A stretch of DNA of 10,168 nucleotides from JAZQNC01 sp045536155 (GTDB lineage: Bacteria > Bacillota > Clostridia > Oscillospirales > CAG-272), in assembly GCA_045536155.1 (NCBI GenBank), contig JAZSMZ010000056.1, positions 1 to 10,168 on the forward strand, read 5' to 3'. Position 1 is the stretch's first letter, and each line of letters starts with the position of its first letter. Below, piece after piece: positions 1 through 6,078 of the stretch. Below the pieces are notes generated by a model that did not search any database, was not told the origin of the DNA, and saw only the letters and a list, made by a program, of their open reading frames with translations. The translations under genes and the position numbers were made by a program.

Positions 1-13
1 AAATATGTATATG

Positions 14-40
14 TTAGCACTCGAAGACTTTGAGTGCCAA
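14..40 (+). promoter_or_regulatory. CIRCE operator (HrcA-binding site)
   Basis: The left arm TTAGCACTC (14-22), a 9-base spacer and the right arm GAGTGCCAA (32-40) match the CIRCE consensus TTAGCACTC-N9-GAGTGCTAA with one mismatch in the right arm. CIRCE is the operator of the heat-shock repressor HrcA in Firmicutes. It lies 49 bases before groES, so groES-groEL is very probably repressed by HrcA until heat stress. The promoter position is unclear. TATAAT at 58-63 lacks a well-spaced -35. TATGTA/TATGTT at 4-15 could be a -10 whose -35 lies outside the window, which would put CIRCE in the 5' leader. Confidence 0.96.
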
Positions 41-74
41 CTGTCAAAATTTAAGTATATAATAATATTATTAT

Positions 75-81
75 AAGGAGG
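75..81 (+). promoter_or_regulatory. Strong Shine-Dalgarno site of groES
   Basis: AAGGAGG lies 8 bases before the ATG at 90. It is a full match to the anti-SD core and fixes the groES start. Confidence 0.9.
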
Positions 82-89
82 AACAGAAA

Positions 90-374
90 ATGACAATTAA
101 ACCGTTGGCTGACAGAGTGGTAGTTAAGCTCGTTGAGGCAGAGGAAAAAACCAAGAGCGGTCTTATTCTCACAGCGTCCGCGCAAGAGAAGCCCCAGATC
201 GCAGAGGTCGTTGCAGTAGGTCCCGGTGGGCTTGTTGACGGCAAGGAAGTCGTTATGACAGTTAAGGTTGGCAACAAGGTAATCACCAGCAAATATTCCG
301 GAACAGAAGTCAAGTGCGGCGACGAACAGTATACTATCGTTCGCGTTGGCGACATTCTCGCACTTGTTGACTAA
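90..374 (+). CDS. groES: Co-chaperonin GroES (Hsp10)
   Basis: This 94-residue protein has the usual GroES length. It opens with the family signature around IKPLADRVVVK (residues 3-13). The mobile loop spans roughly residues 16-32 and carries the hydrophobic GLIL element (24-27) that contacts the GroEL apical domain. The C-terminal half contains the typical VGDKV-like element (VGNKV) and ends ILALVD. GroES forms a seven-membered lid on the GroEL ring in the cytoplasm and drives ATP-dependent folding of client proteins. The gene follows a CIRCE operator and a strong SD, and groEL begins 40 bases downstream, so the two form the classical heat-shock operon. Codon use is strongly biased (AAG, GTT, AAC), as expected for a highly expressed gene. 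The identification is secure. Confidence 0.98.
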   Translation: MTIKPLADRVVVKLVEAEEKTKSGLILTASAQEKPQIAEVVAVGPGGLVDGKEVVMTVKVGNKVITSKYSGTEVKCGDEQYTIVRVGDILALVD

Positions 375-414
375 AGAAAACAAACATATACCATTTATTC
401 GGAGGTAAACTGAA

Positions 415-2049
415 ATGGCAAAAGAATTACTCTATGGCATGGATGCAAGAAACGCGCTTCTCCGCGGTGTTGATAAGCTTGCTGATACCGTTAAAATCAC
501 TCTCGGCCCCAAGGGAAGAAACGTAGTACTTGAAAAGAAGTACGGCGCTCCCATCATTATCAATGATGGTGTTACTATTGCAAAAGAAATCGAGCTTGAG
601 GACGCTATGGAAAACATGGGCGCACAGCTCATTAAAGAAGTTGCTACCAAGACCAACGATGCTGCAGGTGACGGTACCACTACCGCAACTCTTCTTGCAC
701 AGATCCTTATCCATGAGGGCATGAAGAACGTAACCGCAGGTGCAAACCCCATGGTTCTTCGCCGCGGTATTCAGAAGGCAGTTGATGCTGCTGTTGAAGG
801 TCTTAAGGCTCACACTTCCAAGGTAAACGGCACTGCCGATATTGCTCGCGTTGGTACAATCTCCGCAGGCGACGAAGTTATCGGTCAGCTCATTGCCGAT
901 GCAATGGATAAGGTAAGCGCTGACGGAGTTATTACCGTTGAAGAATCCAAGTCTGCCGACACATACTGCGAAGTTGTTGAAGGTATGCAGTTTGACAGAG
1001 GATATATCTCTCCCTATATGGCTACCGATACAGATAAGATGGAAGCTGTTCTCGACGACGCTCTCATTCTTATCACTGAAAAGAAGATCTCCAACATTCA
1101 GGAAATTCTTCCTCTCCTCGAACAGGTCGTTCAGGGCGGCAGAAAGCTCGTTATTATCGCTGAGGACGTTGAAGGCGAAGCTCTTACCACCCTCGTTCTC
1201 AATAAGCTTCGCGGCACCTTTACCTGCGTTGCAGTCAAGGCTCCCGGTTTCGGTGATCGCCGTAAGGAAATGCTCCGCGACATCGCAGCTCTCACCGGCG
1301 GCGAAGTAATCTGCGATGAGCTCGGCCTTGATCTCAAGGAGACAACCATTGCTCAGCTCGGCCGCGCAAAGCAGGTTAAGATTAACAAGGAAAACACCAT
1401 TATCGTTGGCGGTATGGGTGAAAAGGAAGCTATCGAAGCTCGTATCTCCCAGATCAAGAGCGGTATTGCTACTACCACCTCTGATTTCGACCGCGAAAAG
1501 CTTCAGGAAAGACTTGCAAAACTTGCAGGCGGCGTAGCTGTTATCAAGGTTGGTGCTGCTACCGAAACTGAGATGAAGGAAAAGAAGCTCAGAATCGAAG
1601 ACGCTCTCAACGCTACCAAGGCGGCAGTTGAAGAGGGAATCGTTGCTGGTGGCGGAACCGCACTTATCAACGTTGTTTCTGACGTTAAGGCTGTTATCGA
1701 CACTCTCGAAGGCGATGAAAAGACCGGTGCAAAGCTTGTTGCCCGCGCTCTTGAAGAGCCCGTTCGTCAGATCGCTAATAACGCAGGTCTCGATGGTTCT
1801 GTTGTTGCTGACAAGATCATCAATTCCGGCAAGATTGGCTATGGCTTTGACGCAGCTAAAGAAGTATACTGCGACATGGTTGAGTCCGGTATTGTTGACC
1901 CGACCAAGGTTACCCGTTCCGCACTTCAGAATGCAGCATCCGTTGCTTCCGTTGTTCTTACTACCGAAGCGGTTGTTGCCGACAAGAAAGAGCCCCTTCC
2001 TGCAGCTCCCGCAGGCGGCATGGATGGCGGCATGGGCGGCATGTATTAA
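415..2049 (+). CDS. groEL: Chaperonin GroEL (Hsp60)
   Basis: This is a full-length 544-residue GroEL. The start is fixed by GGAGGT at 401-406, 8 bases before ATG. Visible hallmarks are LGPKGRNVVLEKKYGAP (30-46), NDGVTIAKEIELED (50-63) with the ATP/Mg-site Asp51, and the nucleotide-binding GDGTTT motif (85-90, Asp86). The catalytic Asp is at 396 in RIEDALNAT, followed by the GIVAGGGTAL signature. The C-terminal tail is the Gly-Met-rich GGMDGGMGGMY that lines the folding chamber. The protein forms double seven-membered rings in the cytoplasm and works with GroES. It is the last gene of the operon and is followed within 30 bases by a strong terminator. The minus strand also holds a 553-codon open frame across the gene. 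That is a by-product of the biased codon use and not a gene. Confidence 0.99.
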   Translation: MAKELLYGMDARNALLRGVDKLADTVKITLGPKGRNVVLEKKYGAPIIINDGVTIAKEIELEDAMENMGAQLIKEVATKTNDAAGDGTTTATLLAQILIHEGMKNVTAGANPMVLRRGIQKAVDAAVEGLKAHTSKVNGTADIARVGTISAGDEVIGQLIADAMDKVSADGVITVEESKSADTYCEVVEGMQFDRGYISPYMATDTDKMEAVLDDALILITEKKISNIQEILPLLEQVVQGGRKLVIIAEDVEGEALTTLVLNKLRGTFTCVAVKAPGFGDRRKEMLRDIAALTGGEVICDELGLDLKETTIAQLGRAKQVKINKENTIIVGGMGEKEAIEARISQIKSGIATTTSDFDREKLQERLAKLAGGVAVIKVGAATETEMKEKKLRIEDALNATKAAVEEGIVAGGGTALINVVSDVKAVIDTLEGDEKTGAKLVARALEEPVRQIANNAGLDGSVVADKIINSGKIGYGFDAAKEVYCDMVESGIVDPTKVTRSALQNAASVASVVLTTEAVVADKKEPLPAAPAGGMDGGMGGMY

Positions 2050-2072
2050 TAAGAAAAATTTTTCAATTGGCG

Positions 2073-2109
2073 AAAAAAGCACCGTCATAAGTTATGACGG
2101 TGCTTTTTT
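2073..2109 (+). terminator. Intrinsic terminator of groES-groEL
   Basis: GCACCGTCAT (2079-2088) pairs perfectly with ATGACGGTGC (2094-2103) around a 5-nt AAGTT loop, and six T follow (2104-2109). An A-run (2073-2078) precedes the stem, so it could also stop transcripts from the other strand. Confidence 0.95.
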
Positions 2110-2129
2110 ATATATTTATAAAAAACATA

Positions 2130-2158
2130 TTGAATTTCAAAAGAAAATATGCGATAAT
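2130..2158 (+). promoter_or_regulatory. Sigma-A-type promoter for the oxidoreductase gene
   Basis: The -35 TTGAAT (2130-2135) and -10 GATAAT (2153-2158) are separated by exactly 17 bases. A TGC at 2150-2152 gives an extended -10. It lies just after the groEL terminator and 54 bases before the ATG at 2213. Confidence 0.75.
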
Positions 2159-2212
2159 TAATGTAGGCATTCTGTTTAAATATAAACAAGTATTTTGAAA
2201 GGATAAATTATT

Positions 2213-3256
2213 ATGGAAAAGATCAGAGTAGGTGTTGTCGGCGTAGGAACTATTGCCCAAAGTGCACATCTTCCTGTTTACGCTAAACGAGAAGACGTTG
2301 AACTTGTGGCATGTGTTGATATCGACTTTGAAAAAGCTAAAAAGGTTGCTGACGAATATGATATTAATGCGTATTCAAATATTAATGACATGCTTGAAAA
2401 AGAAAAGCTTGATTTTGTAGATATTTGTGCTTGGGCAGCAGCGCACACCGAGTGTGTTATTGCAGCAGCAAATGCCGGTGTCAATATTTTGTGTGAAAAG
2501 CCCACAACAGATACCGTTGAAAACGCCGCTTTGATGCGTGAAGCAGTGCAAAAAAACGGGGTAAAATTTATGCTTGCAGTGCCTTTGCGATATGATGAAA
2601 AGGCCAGATATATCAGAAAAATGGTGGACAACGGCGAGTTCGGAGAGGTATTTTACGGCAAAACCGGCTACGTTCGCTCAAGAGGCATACCGGGCGGCTG
2701 GTATTCTTGCTCCAAATACTCCGGCGGCGGTCCGATTCTCGATATAGGTGTGCATCGCATTGACCTCGCATGGTATCTTATGGGCAATCCAAAACCCATC
2801 AGCGTGAGTGCTACTGCATCATATCGCATGGGTGATTATCGCGATGATCCCAGCCAGGGCTGGCCTGCCGCTGCTGTACCTGATTATAAATTTGATACCG
2901 AAGATTCCTCACAAGGCTTTATCAGATTTGAAAACGGTGCATCTCTTTACTTTGAGTCAAGCTGGACTTTCAACGGTCCTGATATAAGCTTTACTCAGAT
3001 TTCCGGTGACAAGGCCGGAACAACCCTTGAAAACTTTACTGTGTACAAAAACGATGGTGCAAGCCTTACTTCATACATCCCCGAAGGCAACTTCAGTGAC
3101 GATATTTATGGTAATGAGATAGACCACTTTATTGACTGTGTCAAAAACAACACTCATCCCATAAGCGATATAGACCAGGCATATCAGCTTGCCGCTATTC
3201 TTTCAGCTATCTATGAGTCTGCAAAAGCGGGTAAAGAAGTAGCTATAAATTTATAA
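2213..3256 (+). CDS. Gfo/Idh/MocA-family NAD(P)-dependent oxidoreductase
   Basis: This 347-residue cytoplasmic dehydrogenase has an N-terminal Rossmann fold: a beta strand followed by GVGTIA (residues 10-15) binds the dinucleotide. The family EKP motif is at 95-97 (ILCEKP), with Lys96 as the conserved catalytic-site lysine. In the C-terminal alpha/beta domain, DIGVHRID (177-184) supplies the substrate-site Asp, His181 and Asp184. Family members oxidise or reduce a hydroxyl or keto group of sugars, inositols or related polyols. The substrate cannot be read from sequence, and no neighbouring gene points to a sugar pathway. AAAGGA (2198-2203) supports the start. The gene has its own promoter, and a membrane protease gene follows after 13 bases. 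Confidence 0.9.
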   Translation: MEKIRVGVVGVGTIAQSAHLPVYAKREDVELVACVDIDFEKAKKVADEYDINAYSNINDMLEKEKLDFVDICAWAAAHTECVIAAANAGVNILCEKPTTDTVENAALMREAVQKNGVKFMLAVPLRYDEKARYIRKMVDNGEFGEVFYGKTGYVRSRGIPGGWYSCSKYSGGGPILDIGVHRIDLAWYLMGNPKPISVSATASYRMGDYRDDPSQGWPAAAVPDYKFDTEDSSQGFIRFENGASLYFESSWTFNGPDISFTQISGDKAGTTLENFTVYKNDGASLTSYIPEGNFSDDIYGNEIDHFIDCVKNNTHPISDIDQAYQLAAILSAIYESAKAGKEVAINL

Positions 3257-3269
3257 ACTATCCTTGATT

Positions 3270-4001
3270 ATGAAAAAGCTATATAATAAATCCCCACTTG
3301 CTTTTGCATTGGTAATGATAGGCTTCTATGTAGTGCTGATGTCACTGTTCGATTCGTTGTCTCTGTCAATCGGAAAAGAACATCTTATTTCCGCGCTTGC
3401 CTCACTGATCGCCTCAGCTGCGCTGGTGATATGGATTTTCAGACAAAAACTTAATGCAAAATTCGGCCTTACAAGGCCTGTTTGTACAAACGAAGCCTTG
3501 TATTATATTCCTCTTATCGTAGTGACTTTGCAGAATGTATACTTTGGTGCGGTCTTTGAGCATGATCTTGAGTACTATATTTTGTATATTATAAAAATGC
3601 TGTCGGTCGGCTTTCTCGAAGAAGTGATCTTCAGAGGTTTTCTCTTCAAAGCAATGTCTGAAAATAATGTTAAAAGCGCGGTTTTGGTGTCAAGTATTAC
3701 TTTCGGAATAGGACACATCGTAAATCTCTTTAACTCCAGCGGAATGAATATTGCCGATAATTTGATACAGGTAGTTATGGCTGCTCTAATCGGCTTTATG
3801 TATGTCCTGCTCTTTATAAAAACAAAATCACTTGTCCCTTGCATCGTATCACACGGCGTTTTTAATTCTCTGAGCGCTTTTTCATATGAGCTGTCAATAA
3901 CACAGAGAATATGTACATATAGAATAACCGTGTTGATTGCGCTCGCATATTGTATTATTCTCGTAAGATCTATAAAAAGAGATAAAAAAGAGTCCGCATA
4001 G
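3270..4001 (+). CDS. CPBP-family intramembrane glutamic endopeptidase (Abi/CAAX-like)
   Basis: This 243-residue polytopic membrane protein carries all three CPBP (PF02517) motifs. EEVIFR (Glu117, Glu118, Arg122) supplies the catalytic glutamates. FGIGH (Phe145 to His149) and HGVFN (His195 to Asn199) supply the other conserved active-site residues. Hydrophobic segments run through most of the protein, including near residues 8-30, 34-55, 75-95 and 100-120 and repeatedly towards the C-terminus. Family members are membrane proteases related to CAAX prenyl endopeptidase, implicated in bacteriocin self-immunity or envelope processing; the substrate here is unknown. I prefer ATG at 3270 over TTG at 3264, but neither has a Shine-Dalgarno site. 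The gene lies 13 bases after the oxidoreductase stop, so translational coupling is likely. The coding end lies inside the terminator hairpin. Confidence 0.88.
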   Translation: MKKLYNKSPLAFALVMIGFYVVLMSLFDSLSLSIGKEHLISALASLIASAALVIWIFRQKLNAKFGLTRPVCTNEALYYIPLIVVTLQNVYFGAVFEHDLEYYILYIIKMLSVGFLEEVIFRGFLFKAMSENNVKSAVLVSSITFGIGHIVNLFNSSGMNIADNLIQVVMAALIGFMYVLLFIKTKSLVPCIVSHGVFNSLSAFSYELSITQRICTYRITVLIALAYCIILVRSIKRDKKESA

Positions 4002-4017
4002 CACGGACTCTTTTTTT
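3984..4017. terminator. Bidirectional intrinsic terminator between converging genes
   Basis: GAGTCCG (3990-3996) pairs with CGGACTC (4004-4010) around a 7-nt loop, and seven T follow (4011-4017). Six A (3984-3989) on the other side give a U-tract on the minus-strand transcript. It can therefore end both the CPBP gene (plus) and thiT (minus, stop at 4021). The CPBP stop codon TAG (3999-4001) sits in the loop. Confidence 0.9.
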
Positions 4018-4020
4018 ACA

Positions 4021-4593
4021 TTATCTTGATTTTATTCTGTCAATCGCTGCAACAACTCCCGGAGCTGCAAGCATAGTAATAATCATCTCCGGGAGCATAA
4101 ACGCACCGTTGTAACAGATTGAATACAGATGCACATTTGACCATTCTTCGGGCATCCATATATCGAATATAATAACGCCCGAAATGTAGTGGCAAACAAA
4201 ACGCAAAAATATTGTTAAAGCAACGCCGAGCATCTTGCCGACAAATCCGCGCTCACGGAACATTCCGGAAAGACCGAGAACAGTGAATGCAAATATGTAG
4301 TCAAGGAAGAAGGTGCCGACAAGCGCTGTGGGTGTAAGTCCCCACGAGAGAACTTCAGAAAGCCCCAGAGCCAATTGTCCGACTGCATATACGAATGCAC
4401 CGCCAAGCCCCCATTTGAGTCCGTGGCGCAGCGAGAGCATGCATATCGGCAGCATACTGAGAAGAGTAATCGAACCGCCGAGCGGCATTTCCCATACCTT
4501 TACCAAAGACAGGGCGGTTGAGAGCGCGACCATAATTGCCGCCTCGACTAAAAGATGCGTTTTTGATAACGCATTGTTTTTTTGTGTGACCAT
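4021..4593 (-). CDS. thiT: Energy-coupling factor S-component for thiamin, ThiT
   Basis: This 190-residue integral membrane protein has the fold and signatures of ThiT. It is the substrate-binding subunit that joins the EcfA/EcfA'/EcfT ATPase module to import thiamin. MPLGGSITLLSMLPI (36-50) follows Trp34. LDYIFAF (97-103) precedes LGLSGMFRERG. HYISGVIIF begins at His135, and Tyr157/Asn162 fall in YSICYNG. By alignment from memory with Lactococcus lactis ThiT, His135, Tyr157 and Asn162 match thiamin-binding His125, Tyr146 and Asn151. Asp98 stands where ThiT has Glu84, and Phe143 where it has Trp133. A GTG at 4600-4602 is in frame, but it overlaps the SD (AAAGGAG, 4608-4602), so ATG at 4593 is the start. 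The upstream TPP riboswitch independently supports the thiamin assignment. No ECF ATPase genes lie nearby, as is usual for group II ECF systems with a shared module. Confidence 0.94.
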   Translation of the reverse strand: MVTQKNNALSKTHLLVEAAIMVALSTALSLVKVWEMPLGGSITLLSMLPICMLSLRHGLKWGLGGAFVYAVGQLALGLSEVLSWGLTPTALVGTFFLDYIFAFTVLGLSGMFRERGFVGKMLGVALTIFLRFVCHYISGVIIFDIWMPEEWSNVHLYSICYNGAFMLPEMIITMLAAPGVVAAIDRIKSR

Positions 4594-4608
4594 TTTCGTC
4601 ACTCCTTT

Positions 4609-4646
4609 AAAAATAAAAATTCCGCACAGGTATGCTTGTGCGGAAT
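4609..4646 (-). terminator. Riboswitch-controlled intrinsic terminator before thiT
   Basis: On the minus strand, ATTCCGCACA (4646-4637) pairs with TGTGCGGAAT (4628-4619) as a perfect 10-bp stem with an 8-nt loop, followed by a U-rich tract (4618-4609). It lies between the TPP aptamer and the thiT SD. This is the expected position of an expression platform that stops transcription when TPP is bound. Confidence 0.92.
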
Positions 4647-4670
4647 GAATTTATGCGATATTCGCTATAA

Positions 4671-4777
4671 CTCCCTACGTTGGCATTACCCATATCAGGT
4701 TATAAGGGACAGCGAAAGCTATCGGAAGAATTCCGAAAATAATCACATCTCAGCCGTATTGAGCTACGGCGCCCCCG
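4671..4777 (-). ncRNA. TPP riboswitch (THI element) aptamer
   Basis: Read on the minus strand, the element opens with GGGGGCGCC (4776-4768), then a perfect 6-bp P3 hairpin GCCGTA/TACGGC (4770-4765 and 4758-4753) and the invariant CTGAGA (4753-4748). After an insertion come CCCTTATAACCTGATATGGG and then TAATGCC and CGTAGGGAG, the signature of the pyrophosphate-sensing arm. These are the conserved THI-box segments in the right order. The 39 nt between CTGAGA and CCC (4747-4709) are longer than in the compact E. coli thiM aptamer and contain CGGAA/TTCCG and AGC/GCT hairpins, so this is a P3a-extended form. Binding of thiamin pyrophosphate should favour the downstream terminator and reduce thiT expression. 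Confidence 0.95.
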
Positions 4778-4799
4778 TTATATTAAGTGCGGTGTGATT

Positions 4800-4828
4800 A
4801 TAATATCACCATTCAGCCGTTTTGTCAA
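4800..4828 (-). promoter_or_regulatory. Sigma-A-type promoter of the riboswitch-thiT transcript
   Basis: On the minus strand, a consensus -35 TTGACA (4828-4823), a 17-base spacer and -10 TATTAT (4805-4800) place the transcript start about 15-20 bases upstream of the TPP aptamer. An overlapping TATAAT three bases further is a less well-spaced alternative. Confidence 0.88.
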
Positions 4829-4891
4829 GCGGTTTTGCGCACTTTTTAGCACAATTTGCAACCTTAAATCAAGATAATTCACATATTAGTA

Positions 4892-4920
4892 TTGAATAAT
4901 AGAAAAAAATGATGTATAAT
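4892..4920 (+). promoter_or_regulatory. Sigma-A-type promoter of the HAD phosphatase gene
   Basis: TTGAAT (4892-4897), 17 bases, then a perfect TATAAT (4915-4920). The start of transcription should fall near 4927, about 28 bases before the ATG. An inverted repeat covers the -10. Confidence 0.82.
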
Positions 4921-4929
4921 TACATCATT
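4908..4929. promoter_or_regulatory. Perfect inverted repeat over the -10, probable operator
   Basis: The arms AATGATGTA (4908-4916) and TACATCATT (4921-4929) are exact reverse complements around a 4-base TAAT spacer. The repeat covers the -10 hexamer and the expected transcription start, where a bound dimeric repressor would block RNA polymerase. No U-run follows, so it is not a terminator. The regulator is not identifiable from this window. Confidence 0.6.
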
Positions 4930-4954
4930 AATCTAGCAAAAGGAAATGGCATAA

Positions 4955-5614
4955 ATGAAAAACTACAGGGCTGTCATTTTTGATCTGGACGGCACGTTGG
5001 CAAACACAATGCCCGATCTGTCTACGGCAATGAATGAGATGCTGACATTAAATTCACTGCCAAACAGAAATATTGATCAGCTTCTTGCAGCTATCAATCA
5101 CGGTGCGCGAGAATTTGTAAGACGTTCGCTTCCTTTGGAGTATCAGGATAATGACACCTTTATTGATGCGCGACTTTCGGAATACAACGAATCGTACAGC
5201 AGATGTTATGCTGACAATACGGTGCTGTATGACGGCGTCGCTGAAGCAGTGCATTATTTAAAAGAGCAGGGCATGAAGATCGCTGTCTTATCAAATAAAC
5301 CTGACAATTACACCAAAGCGTTAATATCCAAACTTTTTAGAGAAAATACTTTTGATTACGTGCTTGGTCAGTCTGCTCTTCCGACAAAACCGGACCCCGC
5401 ATCCGCATATTTTATATGCGGCAATCTTGATATAAGACCGTCAGAAACTATCTTTGTCGGCGATTCTCATGTTGATATGAAGACCGCGATCAACGCAAAG
5501 ATGCTTCCTGCTGGTGTATCCTGGGGATACAGAAACGCCGACTTTTTAATTGAAAACGGCGCTCAGATAATTTTAAAAAGCGGCTTAGACTTAAAAAATC
5601 TTGCAGATTTATAA
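4955..5614 (+). CDS. HAD-superfamily (subfamily IA) phosphatase, Gph-like
   Basis: This 219-residue cytoplasmic hydrolase has all four HAD motifs: DLDGT (nucleophile Asp10, Asp12), LSNKP (motif II, Ser113), TKPDP (motif III, Lys145) and GDSHVD (motif IV, Asp170, Asp174). The helical cap between residues about 16 and 90 places it in the C1-cap group with phosphoglycolate phosphatase and pyrophosphatase PpaX. It should dephosphorylate a small phosphometabolite through an aspartyl-phosphate intermediate with Mg2+. Exact substrate assignment within this group is unreliable, so no gene symbol is given. AAAAGGAA (4938-4945) supports the start. It has its own promoter with an overlapping palindrome. 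No terminator separates it from the next gene 52 bases on. Confidence 0.87.
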   Translation: MKNYRAVIFDLDGTLANTMPDLSTAMNEMLTLNSLPNRNIDQLLAAINHGAREFVRRSLPLEYQDNDTFIDARLSEYNESYSRCYADNTVLYDGVAEAVHYLKEQGMKIAVLSNKPDNYTKALISKLFRENTFDYVLGQSALPTKPDPASAYFICGNLDIRPSETIFVGDSHVDMKTAINAKMLPAGVSWGYRNADFLIENGAQIILKSGLDLKNLADL

Positions 5615-5615
5615 T
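5586..5615 (+). promoter_or_regulatory. Possible promoter of the HEAT-repeat gene
   Basis: TAGACT (5586-5591, four of six matches to TTGACA), 18 bases and TATAAT (5610-5615) lie at the end of the HAD gene, about 50 bases before the next start. This is weak by itself. It is favoured because the downstream gene has high-expression codon use unlike the HAD gene. Confidence 0.35.
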
Positions 5616-5666
5616 TTTGCGTTTCTTTAATTTAAATATATTTTTAACCAAGAAAGGAATAAACAA

Positions 5667-6035
5667 ATGGGACTTTTAGATTTGTTTAAGAAAAAAGACG
5701 TATTTGAAAAGATCAAGGAATACGTTGAGACCGAAAACACCGGCAGAATCATTCGCTACGTTAGCGAAAACAATCCTCCGGAAGTACGCATGTTCGCTAT
5801 CGACGCGCTTAAGAACATCAAAATGGATGAGCTTTGCGTTGATACCCTCATGAAGCTCGTTAAGGATGACGAGAGACTTATCGTCCTTGCAGCCTGCAAC
5901 TCGCTCAAGAGAGTTGGAACCAAGCGCGAAGTTGACCATCTTCTCAACTATGCAGACGAGACTGATGATGAAGAGATCAAGAAGGCTCTTACCGAAACCG
6001 CACTTATGTGCAAGGAAAGAACCCCCCGTTTCTGA
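5667..6035 (+). CDS. Small HEAT-repeat-like protein of unknown function
   Basis: This 122-residue soluble protein begins MGLLDLFKKK and is predicted almost wholly helical. Paired amphipathic helices around residues 11-33, 37-66 and 69-95, with a further helix near 100-115, have the spacing and PEVRMFAIDALKNI-type signature of two to three HEAT repeats. Such arrays usually act as protein-binding scaffolds. I know no function for this family. AAAGGA (5653-5658) is 8 bases before ATG. Codon use is strongly biased: 11 of 14 Lys codons are AAG and 5 of 6 Asn codons are AAC, as in groEL and unlike the HAD and ypeB genes beside it. This suggests high expression. It ends at its own terminator, and the converging ypeB-like gene follows. 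Confidence 0.75.
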   Translation: MGLLDLFKKKDVFEKIKEYVETENTGRIIRYVSENNPPEVRMFAIDALKNIKMDELCVDTLMKLVKDDERLIVLAACNSLKRVGTKREVDHLLNYADETDDEEIKKALTETALMCKERTPRF

Positions 6036-6051
6036 TTTAGTACCACACAAG

Positions 6052-6078
6052 CGCGACACCGTCGGTGCCGCGTTTTTT
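6052..6078 (+). terminator. Intrinsic terminator of the HEAT-repeat gene
   Basis: CGCGACACC (6052-6060) and GGTGCCGCG (6064-6072) pair over 8 bp with a single A-C mismatch and a 3-nt loop, followed by six T (6073-6078). The stop codon of the converging minus-strand gene overlaps the T-tract. Confidence 0.85.

Noticed and set aside
427..2088. 553-codon open frame on the minus strand across groEL
   Set aside because: It lies antisense to a secure groEL, has no SD, and its sequence is Cys/Asn/Ser-rich without domains. Long antisense frames are a known by-product of RNY-type codon bias in highly expressed genes.
3264..3269. TTG start two codons before the CPBP ATG
   Set aside because: It has no SD, and an ATG in the same frame follows directly. 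It is the less likely start, though not excluded.
4593..4602. Earlier GTG start for thiT at 4602-4600
   Set aside because: The GTG overlaps the AAAGGAG Shine-Dalgarno sequence. ATG at 4593 has the proper 8-base spacing.
4946..4954. Mini-ORF ATG-GCA-TAA ending on the HAD start codon
   Set aside because: The SD abuts this ATG with no spacing, so ribosomes would choose the ATG at 4955. A two-codon leader is probably chance.
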